Shown here piece by piece: positions 52,901 through 60,302 of a stretch of 64,000 nucleotides of DNA. Numbering within the stretch: position 1 is the stretch's first letter; the number at the start of each line of letters is the position of its first letter. Below the pieces are notes generated by a model. The model did not search any database. It was not told the DNA's origin and saw nothing but the letters and a program-made list of their open reading frames with translations. The position numbers were made by a program, and so were the translations under genes. Source of the DNA: an uncultured Collinsella sp. (GTDB lineage: Bacteria > Actinomycetota > Coriobacteriia > Coriobacteriales > Coriobacteriaceae); contig CAAERQ010000034.1 in assembly GCA_900758475.1 (NCBI GenBank), positions 17,318 to 81,317 of the forward strand. Reading direction: 5' to 3'.

Positions 52901-54012
52901 TAGGGTGCCGAGACCACGATGGCGAGGTCATCGCAAAAATCGCGATCGAGGTCGCCGGCCGCTAGCGAAACGACAGGAGCTGACTGAAGCTGCGTCCAGG
53001 AGTCGTTCCCGCCCTTGTTGTGCGTGGTGTAGTCCGCGGCGTTACCGGCATCGATCTTGACGACGCTTTGCTTCCAGTTGCCGCCCTCCAAGTCATACAT
53101 GTCGACTACAGCCTTGCGCACGCCGTTCTCGTCGACATAGCAGCCCGCGTAGACAAAAAGCTCGTCGACGCCGTCGCCATCGACATCGCCCGCCTCGACA
53201 TCAAAGACGGCGTCGTGCTCTTGCAGGTAACCGGCATCCAGGTACTTAAAACGGCCTTCGTACATCATATTAGTGTTGACCGTCACCGGCAGGTGTGTGT
53301 CGAGAGTGCGCGTACGCCCGTTGCTAAACGAGTAGAGGACCAGCTCAACCTTTCCGGCGTATGACTTGCCGTCAATCGTCGTGGAGGAACTGTCGCCGTA
53401 GGCACGGAGCTCGGCAACGCGGCTCTTTTTGCCCGTGCTGGCGTCGCTGCAGAATTCAACACTCGTGGCGTGAATGCCCGAGAAACCGTTGTTGTCGTTG
53501 GCGAGTACTGTTGAGGACTCATTGTTGCTTAGGTACGACCAGGTGCCGCCACCGTAGTCGCTATGCTTGTAGAGATCGCTGTTCGTATCGAAGTTGTTGA
53601 CGTTTTGCCAGAACTTTGCGGCGCCCCACACACTTCCATAGCCATCGGTGAGTTTGCTGCTGCCGCCAATGTCACCGCGCTCGACGTTCTCGAGCTTGTC
53701 GCGCAGAGTGTAGCGATTGCCATGGCTACCGTTAGCTGCCATATAGACCTCGCTGCGCGTGGCAAACGTCGTGGGGGTATCAGTGGAATAGGGGCCAACG
53801 GTATCGGCCGGAATGTCCTCGCTCGTGCCCAGACCCAGGGCTTGATAATCCTGCTCGGTCATATCGGTGATTGCGGGCGCGTCTGCCGCCTGGGCAACCT
53901 GGGGCGTGGCCGTGAAGCAGGCGACGCTCGTGGCGATCAACGCAGCAAGCGCCGCCGTCCCAACAAGCGGGATTTTCGACAGCCTACGGATACGGGGGTG
54001 TGGAACGTACAT
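49924..54012 (-). CDS. Large cell-wall-anchored surface protein with repeat-rich ectodomain
   Basis: A protein of 1362 residues. An N-terminal signal (basic start, then VGTAALAALIATSVACFTATPQVAQAA) is followed by a long extracellular part. Between residues about 260 and 660 several FG-GAP/VCBS-like motifs occur (DVDGDGVDELFVYAG, AAGDLDRDFCDDLAIV), suggesting a beta-propeller. A central domain around 770-1040 is unrecognised. A fibronectin type III-like domain spans about 1050-1140, followed by an Ig-like region. A Thr/Lys/Pro-rich stalk leads to NLANTGDQ, a hydrophobic helix and KRRKTH, a sortase signal of the LAxTG type. It is probably an adhesin. ATG 54012 with GCGAGG upstream is preferred over ATG 54048. 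The gene is flanked by palindrome arrays and a 95-bp inverted repeat. Confidence 0.85.
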   Translation of the reverse strand: MYVPHPRIRRLSKIPLVGTAALAALIATSVACFTATPQVAQAADAPAITDMTEQDYQALGLGTSEDIPADTVGPYSTDTPTTFATRSEVYMAANGSHGNRYTLRDKLENVERGDIGGSSKLTDGYGSVWGAAKFWQNVNNFDTNSDLYKHSDYGGGTWSYLSNNESSTVLANDNNGFSGIHATSVEFCSDASTGKKSRVAELRAYGDSSSTTIDGKSYAGKVELVLYSFSNGRTRTLDTHLPVTVNTNMMYEGRFKYLDAGYLQEHDAVFDVEAGDVDGDGVDELFVYAGCYVDENGVRKAVVDMYDLEGGNWKQSVVKIDAGNAADYTTHNKGGNDSWTQLQSAPVVSLAAGDLDRDFCDDLAIVVSAPYGKKNIDKSTHCELFSWDASKGALVHVDALGDAGAISLSANGKTMVAANATFGTFAAYDEEGKKTGETVTGLILAGYDWQRSAFDYGASDGSKGLYGALYRYAYFDSESGEFKLSDCKEYRDGLLASYGLMHVPNSAWKDSAQDKRYPCTLAPIALATANLDGLSEQLAVDEVLVGGDVFRDFACNTAQSGAQGLGSMVGTMSMSGQQYNSSNKHDHKGIEQVWISDVKAGSVSGSDRYNESFIAVVGKHRDEDLRKNDDYYWMTASHFSLDENGKVRRGEEQVISESNRRGTTYGTFISLALPDVDNDSVKITYKDRYKVYTNPRVLAVLQDAPYVEDLEQAYGYLVLGGTSYGEEKGTGTSQGYTIGAELGVAVEVQTGPPLVAMNASVDFAAEGCYDYRNERTVSASVSYESHAGEGDKAVLYTIPMVYYEYEIENEETGGKGVMAAPVSLGAQTSVVNVEAYDRIAKQHNMTPLSYFLTNRSGEPGTYQTTLNGETPVGDSFGLGKPGVTRAYTHDGFNGAAAQSGASIEQTIEVEEGKEQELELGLTLNGSVVMGAKLAKHELFGGLCFGANAGFTTGNSSSESTEYGGTVDNLPEAAQGKYGFVWRLGVNAVDVDKFEADSGDKLGTKDTDQFWIVGYDVKDVEMLDAPAVTGFTANAVDSTSVTFSWDDVLANKSGFSYGVGMLQSNAADAVVNSWKIADNTQTSLKWDGLQPNTEYRFAIAAVKNGSTTETGIRSAIITVKTMPDGMTMTVSGPAADAAEGLDLGYDSSVERTAGSHLTLSAIGHVKQLGADDSETGLAPTYMWYRKGRGETEFKLVGADGNLAAGTASKLEIDLTADDDGAQYYCHVGYNDVGLDTGTTLVNIEAEETAPTTVNATPTRTRRLFSQASAGAKKFLDHTLVNTAGPTDSEGSKDPETPETPTNPDKPKSDNGAKTDTKVKTTTTAKNLANTGDQTFALVATAAAAGATLVVIALIMLIKRRKTH

Positions 54013-54167
54013 GAGGGACCTCGCTTTATTCGAGTGGAGTGGACTCATTTTTGCAAATGAAACATCCGATGCCCGATATCACGTGTCTCATTTTCGCCAA
54101 CGGCGTGTCTCATTTTTGAGAATCCGAGATGCCGCGGAAATCTTATCCCAGCTCAAAGGCCATTTCT

Positions 54168-54600
54168 GGGATGTATTTTCCGTCGAGTGCCTCATCGGGA
54201 AACTGCATCCCATTTCAAGCGCCGATTCTGGGACGCATTTTCCCCTTAGACCCTCAACCGGAAACCGCATCCCACTTTGAGCGCAAATTCCGGGATGCAT
54301 TTTCCGCTTGAGCCTCATTGGGAAACGGCGTCCCACTTTGAGGGCTGATTGTGGGATGCATTTTCCGGTTTTGCTCTCATTGGGAAAATGCATCCTGTTT
54401 CTTGACCGAATAATGGGACGCAATTTCCCGTTGGAGCGCCTTTGGGAAAGTGTGTCCCACTTCGACCGCCCAGAGTGGGATGCACTTTCCGCAAAGCACC
54501 TCAACGGGAAACTACGTCCCATTCCAAAGGCAAATTCCGGGACGCATTTTTCGAAAGCCTGCCCATCCGGAAAGCCCGTCCCACTTTGGACGCATCCGGG
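54168..54600. repeat. Tandem array of seven 61-62 bp palindromic units (array B)
   Basis: Seven units start at 54168, 54230, 54292, 54353, 54415, 54477 and 54539. Each begins GGGAYGYANTTTYC and carries a complementary GGGAAANYGYRTCCC about 30 bp later, then a spacer often beginning ACTTTGA. Stems vary with compensatory changes, while the 61-62 bp period is strict. This is the longest array of the family in the window. Confidence 0.9.
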
Positions 54601-54643
54601 CACGGAACCATCGACCTATCAGGCCTCCCATCAATAAAGAGGC

Positions 54644-54777
54644 GTCCTCCCGGACGGCGGGGCACGAAGTTCATCGCGAGTTCCGCACGCAAAGAAGGCC
54701 ACTTAATGTGGCCTTCGTCTTGCGCAGGACTGTAGAGCAGGGAACTTCGTGCCCCGACGCCCGGGAGGACGTTTCAT
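54644..54777. repeat. 95-bp repeat, right copy, within a larger palindrome
   Basis: 54683-54777 is the reverse complement of 49511-49606. The outer parts (CCTCCCGGACGGCGGGGC from 54647, and the complement ending at 54768) also pair, making a roughly 125-bp palindrome. The central GAAGGCCAC and GTGGCCTTC (54694-54716) can terminate the flavodoxin transcript on the minus strand. Confidence 0.75.
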
Positions 54778-54813
54778 TTAGAAAGATGGACCGACCGCCG
54801 TCAGCGATGGGAG

Positions 54814-55365
54814 CTACTCCCCCAGCACGGCCTTTTTGGCGGCTGCAGCCATGTTATCCAGATCTTCCTTGGTGGGATGGTCCTTTGCGGCAACCCAGTT
54901 GTCGAGCAGCATCTTATAGCGCGCGTTGTCGGGATCTTGCTCGAGCATGGCCTCGTAGCGCTGCTTGACCGCGGGGCCCATCTTGCCCTGACACATCGCC
55001 CAGCCCGCAAGCTCGGCATCGTTGGCCAAATTGGAGGTCACGCGGTCGATAATCTGCTGGTAATAGCTCTGGTCGGCGCCAAAACCGCAGGTGCCAAACA
55101 AGAAGACGCGCTTGCCGTGCAAGGCGGAGAGCAACGCCGCGACCGAAGGCGTGCACGCACCCTTGTCGCACCAAAAACCGACGAGCACCGTGTCGGCCGC
55201 GCAGGCGCCCTGCGCCTCGAGCGCAACCTGATCTGCGTCCGCATCGTCGCTCAACGCCGCAGCGTGGACAAACTCAACGCCCGCAGCCTGCAGAGCGCGC
55301 TTGATCGCACCCGAAACCATCCTGGTATTACCGCTCTTGCTGTTAACCACCAAAGAGCACGTCAT
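54814..55365 (-). CDS. Flavodoxin-like protein
   Basis: A 183-residue protein with a flavodoxin-type start (SLVVNSKSGNTRMV, the phosphate loop), GFWCDKGACTPSVAALLSALHGKRVFLFGTCGFG in the middle, and a C-terminal helical extension of about 50 residues rich in Ala, Lys and Asp. It belongs to a flavodoxin family common in gut anaerobes; the electron partner is unknown. ATG 55365 is chosen, with GAGG about 10 bases upstream; a GTG at 55371 is possible. Four 23-bp-spaced GTTTCAC boxes lie about 170-250 bp upstream. Confidence 0.85.
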   Translation of the reverse strand: MTCSLVVNSKSGNTRMVSGAIKRALQAAGVEFVHAAALSDDADADQVALEAQGACAADTVLVGFWCDKGACTPSVAALLSALHGKRVFLFGTCGFGADQSYYQQIIDRVTSNLANDAELAGWAMCQGKMGPAVKQRYEAMLEQDPDNARYKMLLDNWVAAKDHPTKEDLDNMAAAAKKAVLGE

Positions 55366-55537
55366 AGTCACGTTGCCTCGTTTCCCCCAAAACTAAAGCC
55401 ACTATTGCAATTTAATAGATGAATATCTTAGTACTAACGTAACAGATGTAAACCACCGTCTGTCGATTGGCGACGCAGACGACATCTTTGGACAGATTTC
55501 GAACAGTATGTACTTCGGATTGAAACCGCCGCAGAAC

Positions 55538-55613
55538 GTTTCACGAATGGCCGAAAAACTGTTTCACAAAACGCCGTCAAATTGTGTCACGGAGTATCGT
55601 CAAAATGTTTCAC
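55538..55613. promoter_or_regulatory. Four GTTTCAC boxes at exact 23-bp spacing
   Basis: GTTTCAC, GTTTCAC, GTGTCAC and GTTTCAC start at 55538, 55561, 55584 and 55607. Units two and three also share a CGTCAAA motif. The 23-bp period (two helical turns plus) suggests a protein array. The stretch 55366-55688 is otherwise without genes and lies upstream of the flavodoxin gene on the minus strand. Confidence 0.5.
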
Positions 55614-55688
55614 GCGCTGGTAGAACGCTATATAACAAGATCGCTCTATGGGACAAACAAACCTGATTAATTTGCCCCACGGGCTTGC

Positions 55689-57548
55689 TCACTGGGCGAA
55701 TTGGCTGCGGTAGAGTTCGGCGTAGAAGCCGCCTGTCGCTAGCAGCTCGTCGTGCGTGCCGCGCTCGATAATCTCGCCGTCGCGCATCACCAGAATGCAG
55801 TCGGCGTTGCGGATGGTGCTCAGGCGATGCGCCACCACAAAGCTCGTACGGCCGGCCATAAGCTCGTCGAATGCCGCCTGCACCTGCAGCTCGGTGCGGG
55901 TATCGATGCTCGACGTCGCCTCGTCCAGCAGCAGAATCGCCGGGTCGGTGAGCATGACGCGCGCGATGCACAGCAGCTGTTTTTGACCCTGGCTAAACAT
56001 GCCGCCGTCCTCGCCGATGACCGTATCGTAGCCGCTTGGCAGCTGCACGATAAACTTGTGCGCGTGCGCGCGCTTGGCGGCTTCGATAACCTGTTCACGC
56101 GTGGCATCCGGGCAACCGTAAGCGATATTTTCCGCCACCGTGCCCTCGAACAGCCACGTATCCTGCAGCACCATGCCAAAGGCGCGGCGCAGGCTTGCGC
56201 GCGTGTAGCCACGCGAAGACCGGCCATCGACCATGATGCGTCCGGCATCGATATCGTAAAACCGCAGCAGCAAATTGATGAGCGTTGTCTTTCCGCAGCC
56301 CGTGGGGCCGACCAGGGCAAAACGCATGCCGGGCTTGGCCTCGATGCAGATATCCTGCAGCAGCTTGCGGTCGGGCACATAGCTAAAGTCCACGTGTTCA
56401 AAAGTCACCTCGCCACGCGGGGCGGCAAGCTCCACGGCGTCTGGCGCATCGGGCTCCTGCTCGCGGGCGTCGAGCAGTGCAAACATGCGGCGCGCCGAGG
56501 CATACGCCGTCTGGATTTGCGTAATGACGTTGGTAACCTCGTTGAACGGCTTGGTGTACTGGCTAGCATAGGACAGGAAAATCTGCACGCCGCCCACCGT
56601 AAGCGCCGCGGGCACGCCCGTGATCACGCCCACGCAGCCGATCACAGCGACCACGGCATAGATGATGTTATTGATAAAGCGCGTGCCGGGGTTGGAGAGC
56701 GAACCCATAAACTGCGCGCGCTCGCCTGCCGTATAGAGCTCGGCGTTGAGGGCGTCGAAGCGCGCTTGGGCGTTCGGGCCGTAGGCAAACGCATCCACCA
56801 GTTTTTGCTCGCCCACATACTCCTCGATATGGCCACCGAGCTGACCTTGAATGCGCTGCTGTGCCGTAAAGCTCTTGTTGGAAAGCTTAGCGATGGCGCC
56901 GGCTGCAAAAATGGAAAGCGGCGTGACGAGCACCACCACGAGCGTCATGGTCAGGTTGATGGAGAGCATAAACGCGAGCGTGCCCACAATGGTGATAACG
57001 CCGGTAAAGAGTTGCGTGAAGCCTTGCAGCAAGCCATCGCCAACCTGGTCGACATCGTTGACCACGCGGCTCATAAGGTCGCCGTGGGCATGGCTGTCGA
57101 TAAAGCTGAGCGGCATGCGGCTGAGCTTGTCGCTCGCCTCCACGCGCATGTCGTGCACCGTCTCGTAGGACAGGCGGTTAACGCAGTAGCCCTGCAGCCA
57201 CTGGAAGGCCGCAGCACCTACGACGACAATCGCGAGCTTGGTGACAAGCGGCAGCAGCGCATCGAAGTCCACCTGTCCGGCGGCGACGATCAGGTCGATG
57301 CCTTCGCCGATGAGGATGGGCGTATAGAGTTGCAAGATCACCGAGATGGCGGCGCTCACAAACGACGCCGTAAACGAAATACGGTGCGGACGGACGTAGC
57401 CCATCAGGCGGCGGGTCACCGCGCCCACGGGATAGCGCTCAGGGTCGCCAGGCTGGCGTGGGCCGTCGCCCAGGTCGTTGAGCTTGTCGTTGCCGGACAC
57501 ATTGGCCGTCATCGTGGCGACCGAACCGGACGAAGTGTACGGATTCAT
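55689..57548 (-). CDS. ABC exporter half-transporter (second pair), catalytic partner
   Basis: A 619-residue type IV exporter with a six-helix domain (residues about 50-330) and an NBD with Walker A GPTGCGKTT, signature FSQGQKQ, Walker B ILLLDEATSSID and H-loop AHRLS. The catalytic Glu is present while the signature has Gln for the second Gly, as expected for one half of a heterodimer. It starts directly after the stop codon of the preceding half (TAA then ATG). A 3' repeat element related to 4383-4415 overlaps its end. Confidence 0.93.
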   Translation of the reverse strand: MNPYTSSGSVATMTANVSGNDKLNDLGDGPRQPGDPERYPVGAVTRRLMGYVRPHRISFTASFVSAAISVILQLYTPILIGEGIDLIVAAGQVDFDALLPLVTKLAIVVVGAAAFQWLQGYCVNRLSYETVHDMRVEASDKLSRMPLSFIDSHAHGDLMSRVVNDVDQVGDGLLQGFTQLFTGVITIVGTLAFMLSINLTMTLVVVLVTPLSIFAAGAIAKLSNKSFTAQQRIQGQLGGHIEEYVGEQKLVDAFAYGPNAQARFDALNAELYTAGERAQFMGSLSNPGTRFINNIIYAVVAVIGCVGVITGVPAALTVGGVQIFLSYASQYTKPFNEVTNVITQIQTAYASARRMFALLDAREQEPDAPDAVELAAPRGEVTFEHVDFSYVPDRKLLQDICIEAKPGMRFALVGPTGCGKTTLINLLLRFYDIDAGRIMVDGRSSRGYTRASLRRAFGMVLQDTWLFEGTVAENIAYGCPDATREQVIEAAKRAHAHKFIVQLPSGYDTVIGEDGGMFSQGQKQLLCIARVMLTDPAILLLDEATSSIDTRTELQVQAAFDELMAGRTSFVVAHRLSTIRNADCILVMRDGEIIERGTHDELLATGGFYAELYRSQFAQ

Positions 57549-59402
57549 TTAGCAGCCCTCCCTTGCGCAGACGGATGCGGAGGCGATCGGGGCGCCCGGG
57601 GCGGACGCGGGCGCCGCACTCCCCTGCTGGCCCTCGAGCTCCTCGCGACGCAGCTGCGACTGACAAATCTCGCGATAGAGCTGGCAGGTCGCGTACAGTC
57701 CATCGTGCGTGCCCAGGCCCGCGACCGAGCCGTGATCGAGCACGCAGATCATATCAGCGTCGCGCACGGTCGAGACGCGCTGGCTCACGATCACCGTGGT
57801 CAGCAGGAGCCCGCCCGCGGCGGCACCGCGTACGCTGCGCTCGCGGATGGCGTGGCGAAGCGCTGCATCGGTCTTAAAGTCGAGCGCCGAGGCGGAGTCA
57901 TCCATAATCAGAATCTGCGGCGAGCCCACCAGGGCACGCGCAATGGTCAGGCGCTGGCGCTGGCCACCGCTGAAGTTCTTGCCGCCCGCCTCGACCGGGG
58001 CGTCGAGCCCCTGCGGCTTGTTGCGCACGAACTCGCTGGCCTGCGCTATATCGAGCGCCGCCCACAGCTCCTCATCGGTTGCCGACTCGTCGCGCCAGGT
58101 TAGGTTGCTGCGAATCGTGCCGCTCACGAGCGACGCGCGCTGCGGAACAGTCGCAACCACATGACGCAGCTGGTCGAGCGGCCAGGCGCGCACGTCGGCA
58201 CCCATTACGCTCACGCTGCCGGTGCCCGTGTCGTACAGGCGCGGGATGAGCGAGACGAGCGTCGACTTACCGCTGCCCGTGCCGCCAATAATGCCGAGCG
58301 TTTTGCCCAGCGGCAGCTCCAGGGTCACGTCATTGACGGCGTTGGCGGCGCCCGCGCCAAAGGAGAAGCTCGCATGGCTCAAGCTCAGCGCAGGAACGGA
58401 AGCGACATTGCCCGGCTTGGGCAGCGCGACCGGCTGGTTGCCCTCGTCGGTGATGCTCGGCACGCAATTGAGCACCTCGTTGATACGTGACGCACTGGCG
58501 CTCGCCTTGGTAAAGACCACGACCAGGTTGGCGACGTACACGATGGAGGTCAGGGTCTGCGTCATGTAGTTCACAAACGCCATGACCTGGCCCTGCGTGA
58601 GCTCACCCACGTTGACCTGGATGCCGCCCACCCACAGGATGGCGCACACGCCCAGGTTCATCACCAAAAACGTTACGGGGTTAAGGATCGACGAGAGCTT
58701 GCCCACCGCGATGGCGGTATGGGCCTGGTCGTCGGCGGCTTGGGCAAAGCGCTCGCGCTCGTGGTCCTCGCGCACAAACGCACGGACCACGCGGGCGCCC
58801 GAAAGACCCTCGCGGCAAATGAGCGCGATGCGATCGAGCTTTGCCTGCAGCTGCCTGTAATACGGAATGCAGCGCGCCATGACAAACCAAAACACCAAGC
58901 CAATGGCGGGCGTGCAAATCAAAAAGATCATGCCGAGCTTAAGGTCGATGGCAAGGGCCGCGACCATGGAGCCCACCGCCAGGAAAGGCCAGCGGATGAG
59001 CATACGCACGCCCAGCGCCACGGCGAGCTGCACCTGGTTGACGTCGTTGGTAATGCGCGTGATGAGCGACGGCGTGCCAAAGCGATCGAGCTCAGCGTAG
59101 CTCAGCTTGTTGATGTGCTGGTAGAGCGCACCGCGAATGTCGGTGCCCATGCCCTGCGAGGTCAGCGCCGCCATCTTTTGGCAGACGAGCGTAAACGAGA
59201 TGCCGATCACGGCCATGGCGGCGAGCACCATGCCGTAGTGGACGACGGCACTCACGTCGTGCGCACCGATACCTTTATCAATCATCTGGGCAATCACCAG
59301 CGGCGTCAGCAGGTCAAAGATCACTTCGATCAACTTGCACGCAGGGCCAATCACCATATGCCGGCGAAATTTACCACCAAAACGCCCGAGCAGCTCAATC
59401 AT
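57549..59402 (-). CDS. ABC exporter half-transporter (second pair), degenerate-site subunit
   Basis: A 617-residue exporter half with a six-helix domain and an NBD with Walker A GGTGSGKST and signature FSGGQRQR. The Walker B region reads ILIMDDSASALD, in which Asp replaces the catalytic Glu, and the H-loop position reads SQRVS. It pairs with the gene at 55689. The C-terminal 40 residues are Ala-, Gly- and Glu-rich and end in Cys. ATG 59402 has GGGAG upstream. No regulator is adjacent; a TetR gene lies 2.8 kb away, beyond tRNA-Ser and the tadA fusion. Confidence 0.92.
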   Translation of the reverse strand: MIELLGRFGGKFRRHMVIGPACKLIEVIFDLLTPLVIAQMIDKGIGAHDVSAVVHYGMVLAAMAVIGISFTLVCQKMAALTSQGMGTDIRGALYQHINKLSYAELDRFGTPSLITRITNDVNQVQLAVALGVRMLIRWPFLAVGSMVAALAIDLKLGMIFLICTPAIGLVFWFVMARCIPYYRQLQAKLDRIALICREGLSGARVVRAFVREDHERERFAQAADDQAHTAIAVGKLSSILNPVTFLVMNLGVCAILWVGGIQVNVGELTQGQVMAFVNYMTQTLTSIVYVANLVVVFTKASASASRINEVLNCVPSITDEGNQPVALPKPGNVASVPALSLSHASFSFGAGAANAVNDVTLELPLGKTLGIIGGTGSGKSTLVSLIPRLYDTGTGSVSVMGADVRAWPLDQLRHVVATVPQRASLVSGTIRSNLTWRDESATDEELWAALDIAQASEFVRNKPQGLDAPVEAGGKNFSGGQRQRLTIARALVGSPQILIMDDSASALDFKTDAALRHAIRERSVRGAAAGGLLLTTVIVSQRVSTVRDADMICVLDHGSVAGLGTHDGLYATCQLYREICQSQLRREELEGQQGSAAPASAPGAPIASASVCAREGC

Positions 59403-59625
59403 AAAAAGGCGCTCCCTATCATCATCTCTCTTCAATCTGATTCATGATAGTACGGAGAACCCTGGAGATGCGTAAGTAGCTCATTACAGATGTTAAGGCG
59501 AAGCAAGCACGAAGGTCACTAGCGCCCAAGGCACGTAGCAGCCGATGTTTTGGCAACGCCAGCGAGCGGCATAACGCCGGGGATTCAATTATCAGATAAA
59601 TGTGACCCTTCAGGCGGTTTTGGTC

Positions 59626-59730
59626 GGCTACCCGCGAGTTCCGGTAGGGCGCTTGGTAGTCGAGCGATCCCGCAGGCGAAGCCGAGGACCAGCGAGACAC
59701 CAAGCGCCCTGCCGGCACTCGTGGGTAGCC
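59626..59730. repeat. Long imperfect inverted repeat beside the SRP RNA gene
   Basis: GGCTACCCGCGAGT and following bases (59626-59657) are complementary to 59699-59730 at about 28 of 32 positions. The loop resembles that of the hairpin at 36635-36705 only weakly. It lies downstream of the SRP RNA in its direction of transcription and may help end its transcription. Confidence 0.6.
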
Positions 59731-59738
59731 GCGGCACC

Positions 59739-59863
59739 AAAAAGCGCCTGCGTGCTCGATGGATCCGGATGCCCGACAGAGGCTCCTTATGGCTGCTTCC
59801 TTCCGGACCTGACCAGATTCGGAACATGTCGTCATCCGAACCCATCGAACGCGCTAGGCGCTC
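59739..59863 (-). ncRNA. ffs: Bacterial signal recognition particle RNA (4.5S type)
   Basis: The conserved apical core GGTCAGGTCCGGAAGGAAGC is read on the minus strand at about 59793-59812. On either side the RNA folds into one long rod: the 5' part (GAGCGCC, then GTTCGATGG, then TCGGATG) pairs with the 3' part (CATCCGGATCCATCG, then CAGGCGCT). A T-run after the final GCGC ends the gene near 59739. The length of about 125 bases fits the small SRP RNA that partners Ffh. The ends are set by pairing and may be off by a few bases. Confidence 0.9.
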
Positions 59864-59868
59864 GATAT

Positions 59869-59897
59869 ATATTACCCGCTCCCGCCCGATGGGGCAA
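59869..59897 (-). promoter_or_regulatory. Promoter of the SRP RNA gene
   Basis: TTGCCC (59892-59897) and TAATAT (59869-59874) are separated by exactly 17 bases on the minus strand and lie 6 bases before the predicted 5' end of the RNA. Confidence 0.8.
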
Positions 59898-59910
59898 GGT
59901 AGCTAATTTT

Positions 59911-59984
59911 GGACGGGGCTTTTTTGACTGCTTTTTGACCGGTGGGGCATCAGGGTGGCGAAAGTAGTCAAAAAAGCCCCGTCC
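59911..59984. terminator. 19-bp perfect hairpin upstream of the SRP RNA promoter
   Basis: GGACGGGGCTTTTTTGACT (59911-59929) is exactly complementary to 59966-59984. The same left sequence with its GTAGCTAATTT lead occurs at about 29339-29365 after the GGDEF gene. It may be a dispersed terminator-like repeat. Confidence 0.65.
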
Positions 59985-60016
59985 AAAAAGACAGGTCTGA
60001 CGCTATGCCACGAAAG

Positions 60017-60154
60017 GGGCCTATCTACTACGTTTAAGCCGCAGGAGCCAACCATAGCCGGCTTTTTCGAAAATCGGCAAGCCGTCTACCTGCGGTTTTA
60101 TTTTCGCATATTCCGGGATGGTCAGAGGTGCTCGGCTAAACGTAGTAGATGGCC
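60017..60154. repeat. 140-bp element with TATCTACTACGTTT inverted ends, copy 2
   Basis: GGGCCTATCTACTACGTTT (60017-60035) pairs with AAACGTAGTAGATGGCC (60138-60154). The 37-bp core is present as the reverse complement of that in the copy at 33976-34115. Confidence 0.8.
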
Positions 60155-60218
60155 GCATTTCATGGCGGACGGTCCGACCCAAGGCCCAAGGCGGCCAGCC
60201 TCGGATAGCCATTCTCGA

Positions 60219-60285
60219 AGTTGCGGTGGAATACGGACTGAATTGGCACCTTAAAGGCAAAAACACTCCGTATTTCACCGCAACT
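60219..60285. repeat. GTTGCGGTGGAATA inverted repeat (family P2), copy 3
   Basis: AGTTGCGGTGGAATACGGA and TCCGTATTTCACCGCAACT form the arms. Inner stem bases differ from the other two copies (ACGGA against AGTTCC) but remain paired, a compensatory change that shows that the hairpin is maintained. Confidence 0.85.
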
Positions 60286-60302
60286 TATCGAGGGGATGGG
60301 TT

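Noticed and set aside
54168..54600. CRISPR array
   Set aside because: Units are 61-62 bp with degenerate palindromic repeats and no invariant direct repeat with unique spacers, and no cas genes are near.
49511..54777. Composite transposon around the surface-protein gene
   Set aside because: No transposase or recombinase is encoded between or next to the inverted repeats, and base composition matches the surroundings.
54814..55365. BilS-like flavodoxin of a bilirubin reductase operon
   Set aside because: No BilR-like reductase is adjacent, and a generic flavodoxin fold is all the sequence supports.
55752..58103. A 783-codon plus-strand open frame opposite the second ABC pair
   Set aside because: It covers parts of two well-supported ABC genes across their junction and has no recognisable domain.
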